DNA from: Pseudomonadota bacterium
Lineage (GTDB): Bacteria; Pseudomonadota; Alphaproteobacteria; Dongiales; Dongiaceae
Direction of reading: 5' to 3'
Length of the DNA stretch: 64,000 bases
Assembly: GCA_016183985.1 (NCBI GenBank)
Contig: JACPDN010000006.1
Coordinates: 868,001 to 932,000 of the forward strand
The notes under the pieces are model-generated. The model was not told the DNA's origin, made no database searches, and was given only the letters and a program-made list of their open reading frames with translations. Below, piece by piece: positions 16,405 through 23,631 of the stretch. The translations under genes were made by a program, and so were the position numbers. How positions within the stretch are numbered: the stretch's first letter is position 1; every line of letters begins with the position of its first letter.

Positions 16405-16581
16405 ATGAAGCGACAAGCAGGAGATGTGGAGTTTAAGGAGTCACTCGATAGGATGCGGGAGACAGTCCTTGCGCGCCTCGAACTCAAACGTCCTCTCGTT
16501 CAAGAGAAAGCAGAAGATACCCAGTATGAAGGCTTCACGATAAGACGCCTCTGGGACCGATTTTTCTCTTCTGTCGACTAG
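16405..16581 (+). CDS. 58-residue protein, last small gene of the membrane operon
   Basis: The frame starts MKRQAGDVEFKESLDRMRET and ends RRLWDRFFSSVD, five bases after the MotB-like gene. It is soluble, helical and charged. No family recognised. Tight spacing supports co-expression with the membrane proteins. Confidence 0.5.
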   Translation: MKRQAGDVEFKESLDRMRETVLARLELKRPLVQEKAEDTQYEGFTIRRLWDRFFSSVD

Positions 16582-16610
16582 CAACGCAACTACTCGGAAA
16601 CGCTCGGCCG

Positions 16611-17111
16611 ATGTCTGCTCGCTTAAGATATTTTACGCTGCTGTTGTTCATTGCCGCGCTGAGCTCGGGATACGCGGATAGATCCGCTGCCGATCCAGCC
16701 ATCATTTCTGGTAGTCCAGGCATAACCGACGGCGACACCATTCGCATAGGAAATGAGCGGATACGATTACACGGCATCGATGCTCCGGAATCCCGTCAGA
16801 ACTGCGAGACAGCATCTGGGGAAAGCTATCCTTGCGGCGCACAGGCTACGAAGAAGCTGGCCGAGTTTATCGGCAACCGGGATGTTGATTGCGAGGTCAA
16901 GGATACCGATCGATATCAAAGGGCCGTGGCTGTCTGTCTGGTGGACGGTGAGAACATCAACGCTTGGATGGTGAAGTCGGGCTGGGCCGTCGCGTACCGA
17001 AAATACAGCATGGACTACGTTGCCGACGAAGATGCTGCCAAGGATGCCAAGGTTGGATTGTGGTTAGGTGAGTTCGTGAATCCGTGGGATTGGCGAAAGA
17101 AGAAGCAGTAG
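16611..17111 (+). CDS. Secreted staphylococcal-type (thermo)nuclease
   Basis: This 166-residue protein has a signal peptide (RYFTLLLFIAALSSGYA). A complete SNase fold follows: ITDGDTIRIGNERIRLHGID (residues 38-57), APESRQ (catalytic-type Arg), DRYQRAVAVC with the second acidic/Arg set, and WMVKSGWAVAYRKYS near the end. It probably cuts DNA and RNA in the periplasm or outside the cell. It lies 29 bases after the small gene of the membrane operon, so it may share its transcript, but SNases are also common stand-alone island cargo. Its stop is two bases from the convergent Cys-rich gene. Confidence 0.85.
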   Translation: MSARLRYFTLLLFIAALSSGYADRSAADPAIISGSPGITDGDTIRIGNERIRLHGIDAPESRQNCETASGESYPCGAQATKKLAEFIGNRDVDCEVKDTDRYQRAVAVCLVDGENINAWMVKSGWAVAYRKYSMDYVADEDAAKDAKVGLWLGEFVNPWDWRKKKQ

Positions 17112-17113
17112 CG

Positions 17114-17443
17114 CTAGCACCCGCAGCTCGGACTTAGCGTGTTGTCGCAACAGACTACCCGCCCATTGGAGCAGCCGCATTGGCCACCATGATGCGAGCA
17201 GCAACCCCGACCCGCGACCTGGGTATCCATGCTACTGGCTTTCTGTTCACATGATCCTTCTTCTTGCTTGCTCATTAACTTGAGCAGCCTCTCCGCGTTC
17301 AACGGCTCCGAGCTGGAGCAAGCCTGATCTGCGGTGACCGTTGATGGCGGCTGGTCAGCCGCCGAAGGGGCCGAGAGCAGAAACAGCCCAAAGAGAAGCG
17401 ACGCGATAACAGCGTACAGGCCAAATAGGTTTCCACGACGCAA
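17114..17443 (-). CDS. Secreted cysteine-rich protein
   Basis: This 109-residue protein has an N-terminal signal helix (LYAVIASLLFGLFLLSAPSA). Its C-terminus is cysteine-dense: GRGCCSHHGGQCGCSNGRV, then VCCDNTLSPSCGC, with ten cysteines in about 35 residues. This tail is known to me from small exported proteins and from ends of SNase-family proteins. Here it is encoded separately, end to end with the SNase gene. The unusual TTG start at 17443 is set by GGAGGA six bases upstream. A metal-binding or disulfide-knotted wall-facing tail is likely; function unknown. Confidence 0.65.
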   Translation of the reverse strand: MRRGNLFGLYAVIASLLFGLFLLSAPSAADQPPSTVTADQACSSSEPLNAERLLKLMSKQEEGSCEQKASSMDTQVAGRGCCSHHGGQCGCSNGRVVCCDNTLSPSCGC

Positions 17444-17556
17444 GTCAGTCCTCCGGAAGCAAAATTTTCAAGTAGTTTCCTTCTGTTGATAATCAACTAT
17501 TACACGAGTCCGCTCGTTTGCCAAGATCGCGAATATTGATTCCAGCGAGGTGGGAG

Positions 17557-17805
17557 ATGGGGTGGCGCGTTCGCAAGTCGATCAAGCTGGGCAAGGGCGC
17601 CCGCCTAAATTTTGGCAAACGCGGCACATCGCTGTCCTTGGGTGGCAAAGGCTTCACCTACAACCTCAGTAAGCGCGGAGGCAGGGCAACCGTGGGTGTT
17701 CCGGTAACTGGAATCTCTTATCAGTCGAAGCACCACAAGACTTCAATTGGGCCGCTGATTGCGCTTGTCGCAGTCGGCTTTGTCCTCTGGTTGATCTTCT
17801 CATAA
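17557..17805 (+). CDS. DUF4236 protein
   Basis: This 82-residue protein begins MGWRVRKSIKLGKGARLNFG and continues KRGTSLSLGGKGFTYNLSKR, then GVPVTGISYQ. This is the standard DUF4236 repeat-like beta pattern. A C-terminal membrane helix follows (LIALVAVGFVLWLIFS). The ATG is preceded by GCGAGG. DUF4236 proteins are common orphan cargo of mobile DNA; function unknown. Confidence 0.8.
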   Translation: MGWRVRKSIKLGKGARLNFGKRGTSLSLGGKGFTYNLSKRGGRATVGVPVTGISYQSKHHKTSIGPLIALVAVGFVLWLIFS

Positions 17806-18022
17806 TCTGACCTCCAGCTCCTTCGTCGGCAAACTGGCGTGGCCTACAGCCAGGCCACCCCTTGACTCAGAGTGTTTGCCCGACCAACTATCGTGGTTGA
17901 GCCGTCTCGCTCAACCTGTCGTCGGGTTAAAGAGGACACTTGTCTACGTGTCTGTCGTCCATCTTTTCGGTGGTCGATGTGTAATCGACGAACGTCGACC
18001 TGATAACGAAAGGATGGTCCCC

Positions 18023-18847
18023 ATGACCGCTCTCGTATTGACGCGCGCCAACCTCGCCCTGGTGAAGGATGCTCTCCGGGCGCAATTTCCCGCCATCAAG
18101 TCGGCTCATCTCACCGAAGCGCTGGCGTACTCGGTAAATCACCGTACGCATGCTTCGCTACTGGCGGCCCTAGATGCGGCCGACCCGACTTGGCCAGACG
18201 TGGTTCTGCTGAATAAAACTAGGTTCCTGGACCGTGCCGAAGAGCTTGGCTATTCACTTCGTAATGCCAGCAATTCCAAGCGTCTCTTTGACAGGATCGG
18301 CATCCCTCTCTTCGAGAATTCAGGGAGAGGGGGTGGCGATACCGCTTCGATTCCCACAAATGCGATACTGCTGAAAACAGACAGCGTTGCCCGCGACGGC
18401 AAGAAGATTTCGCTTTCGTCGACCCGAACCAGGGCATGGACGAATATGATGGTCGCCGCAGTGAATGCGGGAATCGACCAAAAGCTCTTCCATGTTCTTC
18501 CGGGGACAAACCGTTGGCCGGGCCATTCGAATGACGATGGCTGCGCGTACGAATTCACTTTTGCAGAGAACGTCCCAGCTCTCGCCCATGTACGCAGCAT
18601 TTCCTGGGATGAGCTGTCGATTCATGTTGCTCTTTGGCCTACTCCAAAGGCGATCGAGTGGATGGATGCGGGCAACGCTGGGTTCTTGGTGGGCGATGCA
18701 TGGGCAGCAGGTTGGTTGGAGCGTCGTGCGGGCTCTTATCTGCAAACCAGCACCTTCTTCCGCTGCAGAAAGAATAAGCTCGCGACTGTTGCCGATACCA
18801 CGATCGTCCCGAAGGGCTTTGGTGATCGAGGCAGGCTTCATCTTTGA
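18023..18847 (+). CDS. Uncharacterised protein
   Basis: This protein has about 274 residues. The N-terminus has LVKDALRAQFPAIKSAHLTE followed by NHRTHASLLAALDA, a short helical motif seen in small uncharacterised proteobacterial proteins. The rest is a globular region (VLLKTDS-like strands, then ENVPALAHVRSISWDELSIH, then a tryptophan-rich end) with no family I recognise. The ATG at 18023 is chosen because AAAGGATGG is spaced correctly; an in-frame ATG three codons earlier lies too close to the same site. A short hairpin (17839-17858) separates it from the DUF4236 gene. Confidence 0.5.
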   Translation: MTALVLTRANLALVKDALRAQFPAIKSAHLTEALAYSVNHRTHASLLAALDAADPTWPDVVLLNKTRFLDRAEELGYSLRNASNSKRLFDRIGIPLFENSGRGGGDTASIPTNAILLKTDSVARDGKKISLSSTRTRAWTNMMVAAVNAGIDQKLFHVLPGTNRWPGHSNDDGCAYEFTFAENVPALAHVRSISWDELSIHVALWPTPKAIEWMDAGNAGFLVGDAWAAGWLERRAGSYLQTSTFFRCRKNKLATVADTTIVPKGFGDRGRLHL

Positions 18848-18921
18848 TTTAGGCAGGGCGGGCAACTCCCGCCCTTACTAACAATCTGCCTGCTTTCGTC
18901 CTGCAAATCTTGGAAATAGGA

Positions 18922-19891
18922 ATGAACGAGCCCAAAAGGCATCATTGGTGGCCAGAAGCACATCAGCGGTTCTGGGCAAATGACGCTGGTCAGGTTGTTT
19001 GCCTAGATAACGAAGGAAAACTCTTTTCCGCCCCCCCCCAGCGAACTGGCTGTTATCAGGCATCACAACACGTTCACAACGCCGGACGGAACCAAAGACA
19101 ATGAACCTGAGCGAATTCTTGGGAAGAACGTCGACAACTCCATTACTGCTGTGGTCTACAAGATCCGAGAAAAGCAGCGGCGCACTTACGTTCCGGCGCT
19201 GCAGAGGATGTCTGTAAGAGAACTCGAAGCTCGTAATGCGAAAGTCACTCAATTCGGTTTCGCACCTCTTGTCAATTTTGAGTATGTCACGCTGATACGG
19301 GAAGATCGCCGGAGCCTCGCAAAATACATAGCGTCGATGATAGTTCGTGTCCCTGCATATCGCGACAGGGTGAGCGAGACCTTCCAGCAATACGCTGAGA
19401 TCATGGCGAGGATCGGCCAGCCGATCGACAATTCACCTAACGCCGATAAGAATCATCAGATAGGCGTGATGCTGAAAACGCTGCCCACCTTCGCCAAGGC
19501 ATTAGTCGGGTGGAGCTGGTGCTTCATCAAGGCAGCTCCAGGGGAAAAGTTCATATTCCCAGATAACCCAGTTGCCCTGAACATGCCCAACAGCCTAGTT
19601 GGCGGGGTGTCCGATTTTGCTTTTCCCATACTTCCCGATCTCATTCTGACGGCAATTAATGGCCCCAAGAATTTGGTGCAGGAAGGGAATCATGTCTTCC
19701 AGGCAAACTCGGAGGGGACACGGACCTTCAACAGGAATTTTATTGGAAAGGCTGAGAAGCAGGTCTTCATGTCAGACAAACCGGAAGACGCTTTCCGATC
19801 GTGGATGCTTGAGAACTTCGGCAAGCCAGGCCCTAGAGACATCGTCGTCGAAACGGTTGGGAAGACGGTGAGAGTATCGAAGAAGCTATAG
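18922..19891 (+). pseudogene. DUF4238-like gene interrupted by a frameshift in a C9 run
   Basis: The first frame begins MNEPKRHHWWPEAHQRFWAN and runs to a C9 tract at 19031-19039, after which it becomes nonsense. If one C is removed, translation continues SELAVIRHHNTFTTPDGTKD and joins the downstream frame ending at 19891. The result is about 320 residues with DUF4238-like features: an N-terminal HH motif, FIFPDNPVALNMP, then FPILPDLILTAING and TFNRNFIGKAEKQVF. A GGAAATAGGA ribosome site supports the start. The break may be phase variation, gene decay or a homopolymer sequencing error. DUF4238 proteins are often found in defence neighbourhoods; function unknown. Confidence 0.6.
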
Positions 19892-20195
19892 CTTGAACTC
19901 GCCGCGTCTCCGACGCCCCCTACGGGACATTGATGACACCAAATCATCATATCGCCGTTTCCGAGCCTCAAATACTTCGTACTTTTTTTTCCAATGGCAG
20001 ACCCGAGATGTCGTAGGCGACATCAAAGGGTTCGTCATGTGTTGCGAGCAACTGCGCCGACGGTCGCATCTGCTCGAACTTGCTTGTAACAAACTCCAGG
20101 CACGGAGTGTCTTTTATGGACTCGACGTTTAGAATCTCCGTCATCGCGGCGGCGACGATCTTCACGTACTTCCCAACATATGGATCAGCAATCAT
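19886..20195 (-). pseudogene. Small gene interrupted by a frameshift in an A8 run
   Basis: The frame starts MIADPYVGKYVKIVAAAMTE with an excellent GTAGGAG ribosome site. It ends early at 19968, just past a run of eight A (T8 on the plus strand, 19983-19990). Removing one A continues the protein as YEVFEARKRRYDDLVSSMSR to a stop at 19886, giving about 102 residues with a basic tail. It follows the kinase-like gene by 44 bases on the same strand, so it may belong to that operon. No family recognised. Confidence 0.5.
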
Positions 20196-20239
20196 TTTTA
20201 TCTCCTACGGTTCAATGGGACAGTAGGCTTCTCTCTCTT

Positions 20240-21883
20240 TCATCTAAGGTTGGCCCATATGATCAATGCTAGGATGACTCCAACCACGATCAGCCATTTG
20301 GGAAATCCTCCATCCGAAGATGCTTGAGGACTGGATGATTGCGGATACGTTCCTTGGCCTGTGGTACCCGATGTTCCGCCAAGTCTTTTCAGAATTTCCT
20401 GGTTCTTCGTCATTGGCGGACTCACCGGAGTGATGATGGGTGGCGTGTGGCCTCGGCGAGACTTCTTCGTGCGCCCGCCAGTCTGCATGCCCTTCAAGAT
20501 GTCCTTGTTGCTTCCTGATGAGGGCTTAGCTGTGGCGCCCGTCCCAGACTTGCCGACTGAGCCAAGGCGACGCTTGGCCTCGGCCTCCGTAATGAAGCGA
20601 TATTGGTTCGCCTCCTCGATCGTAATGCTGATGTGAGAGTAGCTGTACCGGGCGCTTTCGTAGGGCGGCTCCAGCAGACCTGTGACGCTGATCCACTTCC
20701 CAACCCAGGATTGATCCGGGGTATCGGTTAGATTGTCTAGGCCCGTTGACCAGATGGAGAGCTTGACGATGCTCCCCTTCCAAGGCCCGAAGTTCACGAA
20801 CACATACGGCCGCCCGTGTCTCGTTCGTGCTTCCTTGATCTCGACAATCTGCCCGACCAGTTCAACACGATCACCGACTCGACGTAAGGCTGCAGCATAG
20901 TCCCTGGTATCTATGACATCATAGGCGCCGACATATCCAACCGTTGTCGGAGCGCCGGGCTTTCCAACAGGCTTGAGAGGAATGATGACGGCCGGGATGT
21001 TCCGGCCAGCAAGGAAATCTTCCAGCGACGGGATGGCGGAAAGCGGCGCCGAACAGATCCTGGCTAGATTGTCGACATCCTTGGTGAGAGCCGCAATGGA
21101 TCGGACATCAGAGAAGACCGCCGAGGCGCTAGGATCGGCAAAATCCGAACCCGAGAAGAGAATATTGTCACCGTTGGAGTGCTTCTTGAAGAGATCGGGT
21201 TTCTCAGTCAGCGCCCTTAGGCTGATGTCCATCGCGATGAACGAGAAGCGATCCATTGCTGGACCGAAATCACTCCCGCGGCGTTGAGGGTGCTGGAAGT
21301 GCTTGTGACCAACCTCATTACCATGACCAGGCTGCAAGCCGGGCACAAACAGCCCGTCGTAGTCGATCAGCTTAACCTCAGACCCGACGATCAGGATGTT
21401 GCCCGTCTGAAGGTCGCCATGGGCGATTCCCTTGTCACGCAGGAACTTTTCCAACGCGCGGAGCTTGGCGATCAATGAGGTGATCGCGGCCTTGTCCTTG
21501 TAATGCTTTTCTAGCCAAACGCCGAATGTATCTCCCTGCACCCAATCCATTTTAACGATTGGATGCAGGCTTCCGTGAACGCGAACGCCGTTCGCCTGAT
21601 ACTCGAAGCCGACAAAGTTATTGCTGTTGGCGCTAGCCAGCATCGAGCTGATCTTGGCGTACCGCTCCTGCATTCCAGGAGCTTGCTTATGGAAGCACCG
21701 GACCGCGAACTTCTTGCCGCCCGACGACACGGTATAGGTCAGGGCAAAGCCACCACCCAGGGCAATGGGAATGCCCATCCCGTTCGTCGCAACCTGGCCT
21801 CGCTGCAGGATGGGATCGACGAAGGCAATCTTGGGGGCCTGAACAGCGCCGTTGTACTCGTCCATGGTCGGGAGGGAGGCCAT
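20240..21883 (-). CDS. Kinase-like protein with OB-fold domain and C-terminal membrane anchor (TerY-P triad kinase)
   Basis: This 547-residue protein has a protein-kinase-like fold in residues about 30-300: a glycine-rich start (ALGGGFALTY), AHGDLQTGNILI as the catalytic loop (residues 154-165), and KLIDYDGLFVP in place of DFG (residues 171-181). The usual VAIK lysine position reads AVR. Residues about 325-410 look like an OB fold (VELVGQIVEIKEARTR, WVGKWISVTGLLE). A Ser/Thr/Pro-rich linker and one membrane helix (PKWLIVVGVILALIIW) end the protein. It lies five bases after the phosphatase gene. Kinase + PP2C + VWA is the TerY-P triad. Confidence 0.75.
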   Translation of the reverse strand: MASLPTMDEYNGAVQAPKIAFVDPILQRGQVATNGMGIPIALGGGFALTYTVSSGGKKFAVRCFHKQAPGMQERYAKISSMLASANSNNFVGFEYQANGVRVHGSLHPIVKMDWVQGDTFGVWLEKHYKDKAAITSLIAKLRALEKFLRDKGIAHGDLQTGNILIVGSEVKLIDYDGLFVPGLQPGHGNEVGHKHFQHPQRRGSDFGPAMDRFSFIAMDISLRALTEKPDLFKKHSNGDNILFSGSDFADPSASAVFSDVRSIAALTKDVDNLARICSAPLSAIPSLEDFLAGRNIPAVIIPLKPVGKPGAPTTVGYVGAYDVIDTRDYAAALRRVGDRVELVGQIVEIKEARTRHGRPYVFVNFGPWKGSIVKLSIWSTGLDNLTDTPDQSWVGKWISVTGLLEPPYESARYSYSHISITIEEANQYRFITEAEAKRRLGSVGKSGTGATAKPSSGSNKDILKGMQTGGRTKKSRRGHTPPIITPVSPPMTKNQEILKRLGGTSGTTGQGTYPQSSSPQASSDGGFPKWLIVVGVILALIIWANLR

Positions 21884-21888
21884 CGGCT

Positions 21889-22620
21889 CTACCCGATCCG
21901 AAGGAGAGTACTGTCGTCGCGACGCATCTCGCCGGATCGACGCTCTGCCTCAACCAAGTTTGCAAAGGCAATTTGGCTGGGAACCTCCAGCAGTCGCTCT
22001 AGGCGCCGCTCCGGCCGTTTCAGGAGCCATGCGCCAAGAGCGTCGGTCATCATGAGAATGGTGGGCTTCCTGATGCCGCCCAGGAACCAGTCAGTGGTCA
22101 GGCGGCCAATGCTACCGACCGCGACCAGGGCTTCGTTTCGCTCATGCACGGTCGAGAGAAGGCGCGGGTGTGCCTTGAACTGTTCAGCGTTCGTATAGGG
22201 GAATGAACAGCAGACGCGGCTTCCGTCAGTCAAAACAGCGATGGAGTCTCCAATCCCTAGCAGTCGAACGCGATCTCCAATCACTCGAACCCCAGTAAGG
22301 GTCGCAAATGAACCTCGATCAAAGGCCGCCTGGGCGCTCCACGATAATGAATCGCGATCGAACTGGCTTCTATAGCCATCTGCGGCAGCTCTGATCCAAT
22401 CGGATGAGACCGCCGGACTCTTCAAGAAGCTCGCGACAAGGAGTTGCGCCCAAAGTTGAGAATTGTAGGACTCTGATGCGCCATCACTGATCGCGTAGAT
22501 GCCACGATATACGTCAGCGTCTGCGCAATCTTCATTTTGATCCGGCGCATCAGAATACTTCGGAACGCTGGCCGAGAAGAGAAGCCTCATGTCGGCAGAT
22601 ACCGAACGTCGTGGGATCAT
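21889..22620 (-). CDS. PP2C-family protein phosphatase
   Basis: This 243-residue protein has PP2C metal-site motifs in order: DQNEDCADA (residues 27-35), YAISDGASES (42-51), LLGIGDSIAVL near residue 120 and LMMTDALGAWL near residue 190, ending RRDDSTLLRI. The start overlaps the VWA stop as ATGA. It is followed within five bases by the kinase-like gene, so the pair probably switches phosphorylation of a shared target. The VWA protein encoded upstream is a candidate partner. Assignment to PP2C is firm by motif; substrate unknown. Confidence 0.8.
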   Translation of the reverse strand: MIPRRSVSADMRLLFSASVPKYSDAPDQNEDCADADVYRGIYAISDGASESYNSQLWAQLLVASFLKSPAVSSDWIRAAADGYRSQFDRDSLSWSAQAAFDRGSFATLTGVRVIGDRVRLLGIGDSIAVLTDGSRVCCSFPYTNAEQFKAHPRLLSTVHERNEALVAVGSIGRLTTDWFLGGIRKPTILMMTDALGAWLLKRPERRLERLLEVPSQIAFANLVEAERRSGEMRRDDSTLLRIG

Positions 22621-23450
22621 CGCATATTTGCAGCCTGCGTGCCGATCTCGAAGAAGTCGACGATCTCTTCGATGTTGGCCTTGTAGCCAAAGAACTTGGC
22701 CTCATTGCTGACGTTGTGACCCTTGGCTTTTGCTGCTGCGATCAGATGCGGTGGGAAGCTGCTCGACATACGGAACAGCATTCGAGAATGCTCGTCCGGC
22801 AACCCGCCCTCGGTCGAAGGGAAGATGACAGCGGAGCCCTCGGATGTCGCAATATGCAGATTGAACAGAAGGCAATTTCCGTCCTGGGTCGATAGGAGCT
22901 TCAGGCTCTCGACAATTTGTGACGGGTCGCCATCGGTCGAGGCACCGTCTGTCACATGGATGATGGTAGGCGGATACGAGGATGAATGGGCGTCGCACCA
23001 ATCGACCAGAACCTCGGCGGCCTTTCGCATAGCTTCGCACATGGGAGTGCCGCCACTGTTCACGGGCTCGAACCAGATCGGAAACTTGACGGTCTGATCG
23101 ACCAGCCCACCAGCACCATCCGAGACGCGTTTCTGCCGCTCCTCAATACGCAGTACATTGGCTTCAATGGTGGAAAGGGGGTAAACGACCTGTCCCCTCA
23201 ACCCACCCTGAAAACCTGGCTGAACGCCGCTTCCTCCATAGGCGAGAACGCCTACGTCGAAGTAATTGCGAACGCCGTCAGCACGAGTGCTGCGGATGAT
23301 GAGCTGGTAGAGGGTCTTGTTGAGGACGTCAGCGACGAATTCAGCCTTGGACTTACCGGAGTCCATTTTCTCGTCCATGGACCCAGATTGGTCGATGACG
23401 AAAAGGAAGCATGTTGGCGTCGCCCGGCTGATATCGGCGGTATAAGGCAT
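22617..23450 (-). CDS. VWA-domain protein, TerY-like
   Basis: 277 residues. A complete MIDAS begins FLFVIDQSGSMDEKM (residues 15-29). It is followed by a conserved threonine region (SGGTPMCEAM) and a later acidic motif (IHVTDGASTDGDP). The ATG at 23450 is chosen for the GGGGGAAAAAGA ribosome site; earlier in-frame starts lack one. It is the first gene of the VWA-PP2C-kinase set, 181 bp downstream of the HerA gene. TerY-type VWA proteins are scaffolds in tellurite/phage-stress (Ter) networks and in conflict islands. No terD or terC genes are visible here. Confidence 0.8.
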   Translation of the reverse strand: MPYTADISRATPTCFLFVIDQSGSMDEKMDSGKSKAEFVADVLNKTLYQLIIRSTRADGVRNYFDVGVLAYGGSGVQPGFQGGLRGQVVYPLSTIEANVLRIEERQKRVSDGAGGLVDQTVKFPIWFEPVNSGGTPMCEAMRKAAEVLVDWCDAHSSSYPPTIIHVTDGASTDGDPSQIVESLKLLSTQDGNCLLFNLHIATSEGSAVIFPSTEGGLPDEHSRMLFRMSSSFPPHLIAAAKAKGHNVSNEAKFFGYKANIEEIVDFFEIGTQAANMR

Positions 23451-23485
23451 TCTTTTTCCCCCAAGCTCAATTGGTTCTGCAATGC

Positions 23486-23513
23486 ACTTTATCCAAGCAA
23501 TTTTGATAATCAA
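23486..23513 (-). promoter_or_regulatory. Possible sigma-70 promoter of the VWA-PP2C-kinase genes
   Basis: On the minus strand TTGATT (23513-23508), a 16-base spacer and TAAAGT (23491-23486) lie about 36 bases before the VWA start. This would let the triad be transcribed separately from SIR2-HerA. Sequence match only. Confidence 0.35.
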
Positions 23514-23631
23514 AGAAATCCAGCTATGTCTACGACCATAATGCAAAATGGACTGCTATATTGTTTGTACACTCTAATAGATTGAAAATACGCCCGTTTC
23601 CCCTCATGAATCGACCGAGATCGGTGCGAAC

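Noticed and set aside
12060-16581. Calling the membrane operon a Zorya system
   Set aside because: Topology of two genes fits, but no ZorC, ZorD or ZorE-type gene is present, the single-helix subunit lacks the usual Asp and recognisable OmpA domain, and two additional membrane proteins are unexplained.
20240-23450. Complete tellurite-resistance (ter) operon
   Set aside because: Only the VWA-phosphatase-kinase triad is present; no TerB, TerC, TerD or TerZ-like gene is visible.
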